Made by a program: the position numbers and the translations under genes. A DNA stretch of 64,000 nucleotides, from NCBI GenBank assembly GCA_022494885.1, contig JAGVSM010004897.1, positions 51,854 through 115,853 on the forward strand, given 5' to 3'. Shown one piece after another: positions 41,310 through 51,339 of this stretch. A model generated the notes under the pieces. The model saw nothing but the letters and a program-made list of their open reading frames with translations, had not been told where the DNA came from and did no database searches. The DNA is from Micrasema longulum. Its lineage: Eukaryota > Arthropoda > Insecta > Trichoptera > Brachycentridae. Positions within the stretch are counted from its first letter, which is position 1; every line of letters begins with the position of its first letter.

Positions 41310-42130
41310 TGGACACGTCATTATAGATTTTCATGTTTAACGTTGCTATTTTCCAGTAAAATTTGAATCGACCTCTACTCGATAAAGACTCAAACTTTAT
41401 ATGGATGCCTAGTGCGGCCCCGACATATTGCCCGTAATCAACTGTCTTTATCAACAGTAAACATACTTTAATTCGCAAATTTATCCCCTAAATTGAGAAA
41501 AAATAATATCTGAAATAAATATGTTGAAATAGGGAAAGTTTTTAAGCAACATAATACACGTGTCGGGACAATAAATGCCAAAGATCAATGTAAATCATAG
41601 GAAAATATTTTAAATCAATTACCTGTGAAAACTGACTCCTTTAACATCTTTGACGCTCCTACTGCTGCAACCAAACATTCTAGAATAAACCATTAATTTG
41701 TGATTAAAATAAATAGATTTTTGAATAATAGGCATTGCGTTTTTTTTTCATGATTTGGTGTTCGATATTTGCCGAATAGTACTCAGTATTCGAGTAAATA
41801 CCGAATAGTAGCCGAATATTCGTGGCATCTCTACTCAATACCATAACCTTACATCGTATTACTTGGTTTGAACGTACTTCGCCCTAAGCGGTATTCTTCA
41901 ATCGCTCCCCTATAGTATAGTTCTGTAATTCGCCCCTTGTGATTTCTTCTGCGTCCAGATGACTTCAAAGCGATGGTACTTTATCTTCTGATATCCTGAT
42001 ATTTTTTTAGAGCAACGGACTGTGTAATCTGGTTACTCAAATATTTTATAAATTATTTCGTCGGGATTGTAGAACAACGACGTATGTGATTTACTTCAAC
42101 TTACGTGAGATACTTTTTTTTTAATTTGAC
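41310..42130. other. No gene recognised
   Basis: AT-rich. 41755-41830 carries repeated CGAATAGTA/CGAATATTC-type words (ATTTGCCGAATAGTACTCAG), which may be an interspersed-repeat end. The minus frame 41266-41478 has no motif. Confidence 0.35.
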
Positions 42131-42139
42131 GCTTTATCT

Positions 42140-42352
42140 TACAACTTAATAGAATTGAAAAAATCCAGCATAAATTTCTCCGGATCTATAAACCATAATC
42201 TTCTCATGCAGATAACATATGTTACCGCCAATCTGTATGATTCAGGAATTCTATACAATTCCTAGGCATTTACTATCATCTCCCATGGAACAACCAAATG
42301 TGAACCAAACGTTTTTACAGTTCTACCAGGAAAAGGACAATAGACCTTGTAA
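42140..42352 (+). pseudogene. LINE RT scrap
   Basis: NRIEKIQHKFLRIYKP then, out of frame, LLSSPMEQPNVNQTFLQFYQ. The latter block matches the minus fragment at 46540-46660 (LLSSPREQPNVN). It is followed at once by a (TTTA)n reversed tail. Confidence 0.55.
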
Positions 42353-42655
42353 ACTTTATTTATTTATTTATTTTGTTCATTAACGCCCAAAAGGCATTTA
42401 CAAAAAATAAAAATGAAATACGTGCTAACATACTAAATAATAAACACAGAATATACGGAAAAAATTGGTGAAATAATAGAAATTAGTTAAAAAGGATGTA
42501 ATAAAAAGTTTTACAAAGTAAAAAAAAAAACAATAATAACAAAGGTATGCACGAAAAAACAGTAAGCATATAAACAAAAAATGCAAAGATATAAGCTTAT
42601 GAAATAAATTCAAAACAATAGTAAAGCAAACAATAAATAAAATGTTACGGTAAGC
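42353..42655 (-). mobile_element. LINE 3' end
   Basis: Starts TTTATTTATTTATTTTGTTC-ATTAACGCCC, a reversed (AAAT)n tail plus UTR. No RT motif. Confidence 0.5.
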
Positions 42656-42664
42656 AAGAAAGAC

Positions 42665-43015
42665 AGTAACAATATTTTGTCCAAATTTTTGTAGACAAGG
42701 ACTGGCTTCAACTTCCTGGGGAGCTGTTTAAATTAACATATTACAACAGAGATGAAGAACATTTAAGAGAAGGTAATACAGAAGTCCCCGCTAAATAAAG
42801 GTTTCAGCTCTTTAACTTCACAAACATCAACAGATGAAAGAATTCAAGGAATATAGATGTTCAAATATAGGCAGAATGGTGAATGTTACACAGTGTGTAA
42901 AGTGGCCACTTAAACTAGCCATTGACAGGTCATAAGCCCTGTAGATGCCTGGACTTTTATATTACCGTCTCTTAAATGTTCTTCATCTCTGTTGTAATAT
43001 GTTAAGAAAGACATT
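42665..43015. mobile_element. Family M MITE, good copy
   Basis: Outer TTGTCCAAATTTTTGTAGAC, CTGGGGAGCTGTTTAAATTA, inner ATATTACAACAGAGATGAAG, GGTTTCAGCTCTTTAACTTC, GGGCAGAATGGTGAATGTTA, GACCACTT-type block, and the inverted AATGTTCTTCATCTCTGTTG end. About 350 bp; the right outer arm is missing. Confidence 0.75.
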
Positions 43016-43494
43016 TTTAAGTATAATCAATAAACAAGCGCGCATATATTATCACGAAAAAATAAGAAATAAAAATATGTATCTATGAAATGCGTATTTG
43101 CCAATACTACAATGCAATTTGATATAATAGTAAAAAATAAAAAACAAGTATAAGGTAATAAAAATAAACAAGTAAGTATTTTTTTAATTTATGGAATTGA
43201 ATTGTCAATAATAGTTTGAGGAGCAGCTACAAATAAACTTGATATTGTGGACTTATTATAAGATAGTCAAGAATTAGAAGAATTTATACCTAAAACAGGG
43301 ACCCTTCGAGTTCGGTATCGTATATCATCTTCTTAACCTTAATAATAAGTTAAGGAATACTATCTTTGTTTACTTTTTGTGATGTTACTTGTTCACTTAA
43401 TTGCCATACTTACTAGTTAAAGAACTCAGCATAGGCTCGATGTATTATTTTTATGTTTTTTTATTTTTTATTGTAAACTTTTAAAATCAATTTT

Positions 43495-43870
43495 ATGTTG
43501 CTGAAATTTCACTCGTCGATGCGCTTTGTAGCTACAAGACTTTTTGTGATGATGGCTATCATATATAAATCATATTATGTAAATGGGGTCTAGAATTTCA
43601 ACCGTCCATGCGTTCAGTAGCTGCAAGACTTGTTATTATCTAACTTTTATTTTTATAAATTTGTTTTTTTAAATATCACTTAAACTCTTAACTTCATTGT
43701 CAATTTTTTTTTTTCTTCTTTAAAATGTAAATAGGGGCTAGAATTCTTACTGTCCGTGCGCTCTGTAGCTGCAAGACGTGCTGGGATATTTATTTATTGT
43801 ACAGCGCCCTTGAGGTGATTTTTACAAAAAATGGCGCTATATAAACTATCCAAACATACATATATATAAT
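43495..43870 (+). mobile_element. Tandem-unit retroposon T (subfamily B)
   Basis: Cores near 43518 (ATGCGCTTTGTAGCTACAAG), 43608 and 43758, then AGCGCCCTTGAGGTGATTTT, ATGGCGCTATATAAACTATC and (AT)n. Confidence 0.75.
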
Positions 43871-43929
43871 GTATAGAATACCTGGGGCGTCCCGGCAATG
43901 TATGAAGTATTATGAATGGAGTTAATAAT

Positions 43930-44600
43930 AATAATTATGGATAACGTATATGGCGCCATTTTCGTAATATAATACCTCAAGGGCGCTTTACAAAGTGATT
44001 ATATAAAGATATATATTTCATTTTTACTTTTTTAACTTAAGAAATACAATGTACTTTGTCACCAAATGCTAAGGATTTATTCAAATGATTTAGAGAATAA
44101 GTGGGTTTTAAGATTCTTCCGAAACATCACTTCATTCTCACAGTTTCGGACCTCTGCTGGGAGAGCATTCCATGCCGTAGGGCCTGCGACCGCAAATGCG
44201 TGTTCGCCGAATTTAGTGCGCTGTTTGCGTAGAGGTATAATAACTTTTCCTTTCGACGTATATGTAGCTGATCTAAGCGTAAGACGTCTGTCAGCTAGTT
44301 CATCTGGAATTCAGAGTTCTCTTAGATATTCTGGAGCAGAGTTGTGCAGTGACTTATACATAAGCCAACAGAGTTTGTATTCGACCCTCTGTGGAAAACG
44401 TAGCCAGTGTAATTCCCGAAGCAGTGGAGTGATATGACCGAACTTGAAGATTCCAAATAAGTCTCGCTGCGGCATTCAATACAGACCGTAGGCGAGTCAT
44501 TTTATCCATTGGTAGACCTGCGTAGATACCATTACAATAATCGACTTTAGACACTACAAACGCATTTATTAATTGACGGGCGGCATCAACTGGCAAATTG
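43930..44600 (-). pseudogene. CR1-like LINE: RT C-terminus and 3' end
   Basis: Minus reads ARQLINAFVVSKVDYCNGIY, AGLPMDKMTRLRSVLNAAAR (44354-44596; cf. DYCNSLL.GLP...LQ..QNAAARL), and after shifts RQRTKFGEHAFAVAGPTAWN, ALPAEVR, FRKNLKTHLF. The 3' end GCGCCCTTGAGGTATTATAT, ATGGCGCCATATACGTTATC is followed by an ATTATT tail. This is the probable donor type for retroposon T: it shares the terminal stem-loop. Confidence 0.85.
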
Positions 44601-44604
44601 TTGT

Positions 44605-44880
44605 GTATGCATTTAATCTGTCTTGGATTAAATTAAATGCATACGGAAAGAAATACGGATTCTTACTAATATTAAGCGAATTAAATCAAATCATTATCAT
44701 TTTAAACATTTAGAATCAAAGACGAAACGCGTCACAATATACCCTTTGTATATTTTATAAAAAATAAAGTAGAATTACAATCCAATAAACTTGTTTTATT
44801 TTGGATACATTACCAAATTAAATATGGAATTCTACCAATTGTCTGCATACACAATAAATAATTTAGAATCAGATCAAATA
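44605..44880 (+). mobile_element. Penelope-like 5' region candidate
   Basis: A 13-bp hairpin (GTATGCATTTAAT, 44605-44617 with 44632-44644); at 44727-44736 GAAACGCGTC, the 3' half of a hammerhead core with a palindromic CGCG; then after about 90 bp ATGGAATTCTACCAATTGTC (21 codons to a stop). The same ATGGARTTCTAC follows the hammerhead-like repeat at 12074. The CTGANGA half is degraded. Confidence 0.4.
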
Positions 44881-44889
44881 TTTTCATAA

Positions 44890-45420
44890 TCAACTATTAT
44901 GATCGTCTAGAGTACTTTCATATCTATAGTTTAGAATTCAGAAGGATTTTGGCTGGTTCGATATTCTTGCACAAATTAATATCTAACTGTATAGATGCCC
45001 ATGATATCCTTGCTCAGATAAACCTTAATGTACCTCGCCGTAACTTGCGTACCAATCCTGTCTTTGCTGTGGGAAATTATGAAACTAACATCGGATTCTT
45101 TTCCCCTCTGCCAAGCATCCTAAGAACATTGAACAAAATCTCACTAAGCGGTGCTGTCGATGTGTTCCTACAGCAAGGGCAGGCATTTAAGAAGCAAGCG
45201 GTGTTGTCTCTCCTGACTCGCGATGTCACTTTCCATTTCCGCCTAGATTATGCCATATTTATACCTTTTGTTAATTATACATCTTGTAAATTTAAGTAGA
45301 TTTTAAGACGGTTTAGATTAAGTATTACTCATCAATGTCAATATGTTAGGGCTTAATTAAGCTGGTTGATTGGCTTTTAAAAAAATTTAAAAAATAAGCA
45401 TATCAAATAATTTAATTTCG
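44890..45420 (+). pseudogene. LINE RT C-terminus
   Basis: YDRLEYFHIYSLEFRRILAG-like block, then frame 44949-45299: LHKLISNCIDAHDILAQINL, NVPRRNLRTNPVFAVGNYET, NIGFFSPLPSILRTLNKISL. A standard Jockey-type C-terminus with stop at 45299 and UTR. Confidence 0.7.
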
Positions 45421-45429
45421 CGACATTCA

Positions 45430-45835
45430 TAAAAAAAATGTCTGTGGTGAATTGATGAATCACGTTAATCTTTGGATACTCTATTGGCTATTCAAATCAA
45501 TTGTTGATAATTTGACACATTTGATGAAGCTCCGTGTGTATCGTTCATCGTTCCCACGTTTTGTGGATGGGAATCTGTCGGTTTGTTGGCATTTTTCGAC
45601 CGTTCGGACAAGTTTTTCGTTGACCCATATCGCCGCTGTATCGAATCGATCGTTCCGTTTGATAATCGTCGAAGCTAATCGATTGACTGACAAAAAATAC
45701 TTAAACAGTCGGATATTGGTAAAGCGAAGAAACAAGTAGCTATTCGAGGTTGAGTAGATCAAACAATTCACGAAATATTTACGTTTCGAATTTAAGGGTC
45801 AGGTATTAGATATGTATATATTCTCATTCTTAGTG
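45430..45835. other. No family recognised
   Basis: Unassigned; frames on both strands of about 95 codons, neither with a known motif. Several TCGATCG/ATCGATTGACTGA words. Could be host or an unknown repeat. Confidence 0.35.
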
Positions 45836-45839
45836 GTAT

Positions 45840-46480
45840 ATGTATGTTTGGGTAATTTATGTAGCGCCATTTTTGTGGAAATCACCTCAAGGGCGCTGTA
45901 CAATAAATAAATATCCCAGCACGTTTTGCAGCTACAGAGCGCATGGATGGTTGGGATTCTAGTTCCTCGTCTCCAATTATGATATATAACAATTAATAGG
46001 AGCTAGATAACAGCACGTCTTGCAGCTACAGAGCGCATGGGCAGTAAGAAATCTAGCCCCTATTTACATTTTTAAAATTCTTTTTTTTATGTCACAGTGA
46101 AGTTTACAGTTTAAGTGATATTTTAAAAACGAAATAAAAAGCAAATGTATAATAATAGAAGTAAGATAACAACAAGTCTTGCAGCTACTGAGCGCATGGA
46201 CGGTTGAAATTCTAGACCCCATTTACTAAATTTAGATATTTGATAGTTGATAACATTTACAAAATATTATAAATATTATATGATAGCTAACATCACAAAA
46301 AGTCTTGTAGCTTCAAAACGCATTGACAAGTGGAATTTCAACAACATAAGAATGATTTCAAAAAGTTAGCAATAAAAATAATTTTAAAAACACAGTAATA
46401 ATACATCGAGCAAAGAGCTAGTAAGTATGGCAATTAAGTGAAGCACAATAAGTAAACGATAAAAAAAATAAACAAAGATA
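45840..46480 (-). mobile_element. Tandem-unit retroposon T (subfamily B), minus, longest copy
   Basis: Begins with the reversed end (GCGCCATTTTTGTGGAAATC, ACCTCAAGGGCGCTGTACAA) after a (TA) run, then cores read on minus at about 45950, 46048, 46200 and 46322. It extends into a 5' part (46340-46480) also seen at 34440-34560 and 43380-43500 (ACATCGAGCAAAGAGCTAGT). Confidence 0.75.
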
Positions 46481-46539
46481 GCATTCCTTAACTTATAATT
46501 AAGGTTAACAAGATGATAGACGCTACTCAAACTCGAATG

Positions 46540-47035
46540 GTCACTGCTTTATTTTGGTATGCAGTTTACAGGATCTATTGTCCTTTTCCTGGTAAATAAC
46601 TGTAAAAACATTTAGTTCACATTTGGCTGTTCCCTGGGAGATGATAGTAGAAACGCATCAGTTTGCGTAGAGTAGAGTGTAGGTACCAAGGAATCTATCC
46701 ACACCTGGGGTGGGGGTCAGAATATCAAATAAACCAAAAACTTCTTTTGGATTATCTCTATCATAAGAGAGTACTTCAGTTCATGTGGCCCCCAAATCAT
46801 CGAGCCACTCTCGAGTCTACTTCGCACCGAGGAGTTGTAAAGAGTTCTCCGTACGCGGGTATTTTCGAAAACCCTGGCAGTACGCAGAACAAATCCTAAC
46901 ATCTTCGATGCATTACCACGGATTGTCTCTATGTGTTCATGAAATGTCAGGCTGCTCACAAATCTATTTTATCAGTTCCTTTGCGTGGTGCTGACCAGGG
47001 ACTTTTTCCCAGAGCATTACACTCTGCTTTTTGGC
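46540..47035 (-). pseudogene. LINE RT thumb fragment
   Basis: SSLTFHEHIETIRGNASKML, GFVLRTARVFENTRVRRTLY, NSSVRSRLESGSMIWGP, then MIEIIQKKFLVYL, and further LLSSPREQPNVN. Palm missing; stops and shifts throughout. Confidence 0.7.
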
Positions 47036-47039
47036 CCAT

Positions 47040-47520
47040 ATATATATATAGTTGGATAATTTATAAAGCGCCATTTTTGTGAAAATCACCTCAAGGGCGC
47101 TGTACAATTAATAAATATCCCAGTACGTCTTGCAGCTACAGAGCGCATGGACGGTTGGGATTCTAGTTCCTCGTTTTCAATTCAGATCAATTAAACATTA
47201 TAACAGATAGGAGCTAGATTACAGGACGTCTTGCAGCTACAGAGCGCATAGACAGTTAGAAATTTAGCCCCCATTTACACATTTTTAAAATTGACAAATA
47301 AATTTAGTGTATTACAAAATAATAATAATATGAATAGTAAAAAGGAGTAAGATTACAACACGCCTTGCTGCTACTAAGCGCATAGACGATTGGAATTCTA
47401 GACCCCGTTTACAAAATTAAGGTATTTTAAAGTTGATATATTAAAGCTAGATAACCAAACATCGTGCAGCTACAAAGCGCATGGAAGAGAGGGATTCCAG
47501 CAAAGTTAAAACAATATCGA
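47040..47520 (-). mobile_element. Tandem-unit retroposon T, four units (subfamily A), minus
   Basis: A (TA)n run, then the reversed 3' end at 47058-47105 and reversed cores at about 47143, 47247, 47380 and 47480. Nearly the mirror of 1779-2222. The last core lies beside an AGAGAGGGATTCCAGCAAAG edge. Confidence 0.75.
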
Positions 47521-47879
47521 TAAATTTATAAAAAATAGAGTATAGTAGTAAATTGGTCAAGTGTTCATACCAAGAAGTAAGCAATAAAAAACTAAATAAA
47601 TCAAACACTGTTTCAACTCCATGGTTAACAAAGGGAGATAGATGTCCGAAGAGAAGCTTTTGTGGACAGTAGGTAGATATCGTCGCCATGTGGCCCGCTG
47701 GCTGGTAGATAGTTTCTGGAAACGCACGTGTGTAGTACTATTATGCCTTTTGTTCCACTGACTTGGTGTCCATTTTGGTCCGTATTATTTCGTTTTATGA
47801 GACGCAACATTCCTGTTCAAATTCACTTCTTTACATGAATATTACACAAACGCGTGTATAAGCGGTTTGATTTATAATT

Positions 47880-48012
47880 TTGTATATTATTAAAAGTCTA
47901 AGCTTTATACATTTAGGCAACCTGCAGTAGGGTTCAGGGCCTATTGGGACTTTCTCAGCTCCGAGCTTTGCTAGTTTATCAGCTGCCTCGTTACCGTCGA
48001 TGTTTGAGTGTC
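47880..48012 (-). pseudogene. RNase H C-terminal fragment of a LINE
   Basis: Minus reads RGTGHSNIDGNEAADKLAKL, GAEKVPIGPEPYC. This is the GHSGI.GNE.AD.LA...GPEP block after the third catalytic Asp of retroelement RNase H. Confidence 0.7.
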
Positions 48013-48835
48013 CCGTGCCTCGATTATGATCGCTATCCTTATATGTATATATCGAGACGGTATACTTAACTTCTGTACCATCTGCATCTTACCTCGGTAT
48101 GTTCTACCTACTTGTCATATCGACATCATATGATCGGAACAAGCCAATGGAATGACCGCAAACAATTAGTCCGCGTGCCTTACGTCATTAACATTTAAAA
48201 TAGTTCTCATTTATATTTTAAATAGGCTTCTGTAATAAAAAGTGCTCACTTCAAAGCGATTATAAACTCCAATGAATCCAAATTCAAGCAAAAAATGCCC
48301 GCTTAAACATGAATTTTGCATGACTTTTGGAAATCACCTAGACGGTACGCTTAACGACCATCTGTATGTATCTACCGATAGACTACAAAGCCGGCTCCTT
48401 TAACGTCTCGATACATACACTTGGAGAATAATAAAACAGATGGAAAAAATATAATAACAAATTTTTTTTTTTAGAGTGGTAACTTTCAAACGCCTAGATA
48501 CTCTTATTTGATTTAACCTAGCGACATTATTTTCACATCTAGGCGTTCGTTTTATTAAAGTGGCAGTTATGTCGGAATTTAATTCGACTTCAAAACTTAT
48601 TTATTTCTCTCTCATATTTTTAATAGGCTTTTAAGAAAAAAAGTGCCAACCTCAAATCGATTAAAATTTTTAATAAATCATAATTAAAGGAAAAATTACT
48701 CACTGGAATAAATTTTTTGAAACTTTAAATGCGTAGATGAATGTATCGAGGGGTTCTAGACCCGTCGGTATAAACCGATGTACTTACATCTAAACTTGAT
48801 GGTGGTACTTGATAAAGGTACACTACCGATACTAG
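48013..48835 (+). repeat. Interspersed repeat X, uninterrupted copy
   Basis: Covers both halves found at 2826-3334 and 5633-5880 and joins them at about 48600 without the LINE. It has an extra 100-bp block at about 48073-48170. A TACTTGATAAAGGTACACTA segment begins where homology ends. Confidence 0.65.
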
Positions 48836-49385
48836 GTAGTTTATCTTTATAGTCGGGAGACTTTTATCTTCAACTATGACGTCATACTCAAGCTATGTCA
48901 ATTTAGAGCGTAGATATGTGTACCGTGACGTACGCTTCCCCTTGTTTCATATCGATGTACCTACCCAAAACTTGAAGGTGGGGGGTCGGTAGTATATCTT
49001 TATAATCGCTAGAGGAAATGTAACTCAACAATACCCTCAAGGTGAACGTGTGACGTCTGTATCTTCCCATCATAATCGTGGCACAGGTACCCAAATTAAT
49101 GTCACACTGTTACACTCACCACTAAACTTCCTCATTGGACTGTGTCCGTTGATAAATCAATAAGTAAATACCACATCAATAAAAGTCAATGGCCGCCATG
49201 TTGAATCTCTTTTCGTTATTCATTTCATACTTATCAGTTTTTGGAATGCTCACGTAACTGAAGTACTTCAGTTTGTACCTTTGTCGACAGTACCTAAGTA
49301 ACTGTTTACCTATTCCGGCCTAGCGTTGCGAAGGGTCGAATGAGTCGACAACAGATGTTCGAATGACTTGATTATTTGACAGGCA
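48836..49385. other. No gene recognised
   Basis: Unassigned, with CpG-containing words and no coding motif. 49184-49205 has an AATGGCCGCCATGTTG YY1-like word. Abuts the hairpin/hammerhead locus. Confidence 0.35.
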
Positions 49386-49437
49386 GGTTACTACCTCATC
49401 GTCAGGAAGTTAAATTCCTGACGATGAGGTAGTAACC
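49386..49437. repeat. Perfect 23-bp inverted repeat, 6-base loop
   Basis: Arms 49386-49408 and 49415-49437; the right arm is the 5' half of the hammerhead core, so the left arm is its exact complement. It suggests a head-to-head junction of two copies. Confidence 0.85.
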
Positions 49438-49460
49438 TCGAAACCGGTCGAAGTGTAATT
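49408..49460 (+). ncRNA. Candidate type I hammerhead ribozyme
   Basis: Core CTGACGA (49418-49424), one extra base (T425), stem II GAGG/CCTC with loop TAGTAA, GAAA (49440-49443), self-complementary stem III ACCGGT (443-448), cleavage site GTC|G after 49449. Stem I: TTC/GAA next to the core, internal loop AAA/GTGT, then AGTT/AATT. All strictly conserved core bases are present. The short palindromic stem III is the layout known from Penelope-like elements, in which dimers are thought to be active. The extra base after A9 is known from some natural hammerheads. Confidence 0.6.
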
Positions 49461-49639
49461 AAAAAAAATTGAGTGGTTTATACAAATTTATAAACAAATA
49501 AGTGCAAAGTTAATGCTTTAAATATTAATAATATATAAAAAAATGTCAATGCAGCAGAAAAAATTGAAAGAATAACAGATATAGCAAGTAATCTTTAATA
49601 TAAAATTTGGAAAAGCAATATAAAGAGAAGATTTCAAAC

Positions 49640-49800
49640 CAATAAACACCTCTCTCCCGCTTCCACTCCCACCAAGTCTCTCCACAAGAAGAAACATCTC
49701 CTTTCTCTTCCTTAATCTCTCTTCCTTTCCTTTTTCCTCTTTCCTCTCTTTTCCTTTTTCCCATTGTGTAATAGTTTCGATTTAAGGTAATTTATAAACA
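49640..49800 (+). pseudogene. LINE C-terminal end and UTR (LSVHGLP family)
   Basis: HKKKHLLSLPLISLPFL-like end (TCTCCACAAGAAGAAACATC), then the CCCATTGTGTAATAGTTTCG UTR as in other copies. Confidence 0.55.
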
Positions 49801-49804
49801 AATA

Positions 49805-50160
49805 CTTTTATCAACAATATTTTGAGTTTGTCCAAATTTTTGTAGACAAGAACTGGATTCAACTCCCTGGGGAGCTGTTTATATTAACATATTACAACAG
49901 AGATGAAGAACATTTAATAGAAGGTAATATAGAAGTCCAGGCATAAATAAAGGTTTCAGCTCTTTAACTTCACAAACATCAACAGATGAAAGAATTGAAG
50001 AAATATAGATGTTCAAATGTGGGCAGAATGGTGAATGTTACACAGTGTGTAAAGTGGCCACTTAAACCAGCCATTGACAGGTCATAAGCCCTGTAGATGC
50101 CTAGACTTCTAAATTACCTTCTTTTAAATGTTCTTCATCTCTGTTGTAATATGTTAAAAT
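49805..50160. mobile_element. Family M MITE, best left-complete copy
   Basis: CAACAATATTTTGAGTTTGT outer end, inner arm ACATATTACAACAGAGATGA to GTCCAGGCAT, centre (GGTTTCAGCTCTTTAACTTC, GTGAATGTTACACAGTGTGT), and the inverted inner arm to TTCATCTCTGTTGTAATATG. The right outer arm is absent but is present at 56270-56340. Together they define long TIRs of about 125 bp. Confidence 0.8.
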
Positions 50161-50164
50161 ACGT

Positions 50165-50460
50165 TTATTTCTATTTTTATATATCTTTAGCTTTTTAATT
50201 TTTTTTCTATTGAATATGTTCTGTGACTTGAATTATAAAATAAAACTTTTATTTTATTTGGTTGGTTGGAAGAAATTGCCATTTGGCAATAAGCCCGCAA
50301 ATGTACAAATAACATTATGTACAAAAAGTTAAATAATAATAATGTCTACTATATAACATTGTGTCTTTCTACTTTCCTTTATAATCATTTTCCACGTATA
50401 AATATGTCCTTAAAGATGCCCATCGGGCGTATATATAAATAAATAAATAAATAACTAGGG
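50165..50460 (+). mobile_element. LINE 3' UTR and tail (GCCATTTGGCAATAAG family)
   Basis: TTGCCATTTGGCAATAAGCC, ATGTCCTTAAAGATGCCCAT, CGGGCGTATATATAAATAAA-(TAAA)n. No coding. Confidence 0.7.
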
Positions 50461-50530
50461 AGCGGACATGGAATGACGATGATGACTCTGTATATTTGTT
50501 GATTTCCTAAATAAATAAAAAAAAGAGTAT
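50461..50530 (+). mobile_element. LINE 3' tip (LTWEDAQ family)
   Basis: GGAGCGGACATGGAATGACG, TGATTTCCTAAATAAATAAA. It matches the end of 32440 onward in coding sense (EGADME-stop). Extreme truncation. Confidence 0.6.
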
Positions 50531-50534
50531 TAAT

Positions 50535-50885
50535 CGATTCAGTTAGGCGCATCGCTACGCTTCTCTATCATAAGTTATACCCACTTTACCCAACACATTT
50601 TGTTATCTTTTTCTCCACACTTGTGCCGTGTCGCAGTCTACACTTCTATAATCGTATGTAGGCACTAGTACCTAATCCATTCGAGTCATGTTCACAGCTA
50701 TTAATAAATTGAATCCTTATCTTCTGAATTTTCTTATCGAATGCACTCGAGCGACCACCTGGAACAGGGGGAGACCGTGGCCTCGATTACAGAGACGCGG
50801 TAAGAAGTTTATCAATGTTTGTCGTCACACATATTTATTAGACCTACGTGTTGTATTGTTATACCATGAAGAAACGCTCGAATTT
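50535..50885. other. No gene recognised
   Basis: The plus frame 50688-51005 has no motif and runs into the duplicated block. Nothing supported. Confidence 0.35.
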
Positions 50886-50889
50886 CAAT

Positions 50890-51325
50890 TCGGGTTTAAA
50901 ATAATAATAATTGTATTTTTAAACTTAATATGGATATTGGGGCGAAATGTTTTCATACCTAATTTAAATATGTCCTTACAAAAAAGGGGACATGTTTGGC
51001 CTTGATAATGAGGAAGTTCAGTTGTTTTTTTTTTTTTTTAATATTTGTTAATTTTTAACTAAGCCAAAATTTTTTTTTTTTAATTTTTAAATATTTTTTT
51101 TTTTAAAGAGCGAAGCTGCGGATAAAAACATGTAATTTATAAAAAAAATCGTTTGATGAGGAAGTTCAGTGGTATTTTAAATGTTCTATTTTTATGTATC
51201 GTATTATCAACGCTATGATTTTTTAAGTTGTATTGCTGAAAATACCCCGCATGTGACATCAGAGGTAATCTTCAGTTGTTTCTCTGACAGTTCCACCGAT
51301 TGGTCCGTTTACGGTAAGTAAACCA
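50890..51325 (+). repeat. Direct duplication, copy 1
   Basis: Paralogous to 52130-52585 (ATGGATATTGKGGMGWAATG, GACATGTTTGGCCTTRATAA, TTTGATGAGGAWGTTCAGTG, CCGATTGGTCCGTTTACGGT). Contains GCGAAGCTGCGGATAAAA, similar in style to insect Helitron 3' ends (GCGAAGCCGCGG...). No ORF. Confidence 0.75.
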
Positions 51326-51339
51326 CCAAGTCCACCATT

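Noticed and set aside
44066..44437. 123-codon plus frame
   Set aside because: Antisense of a CR1-like C-terminus (minus FGEHAFAVAGPTAWN); the same applies to 51636-51899.
44605..44644. 13-bp hairpin as a rho-independent terminator
   Set aside because: Eukaryotic context and no T tract; listed only as part of a Penelope-like region.
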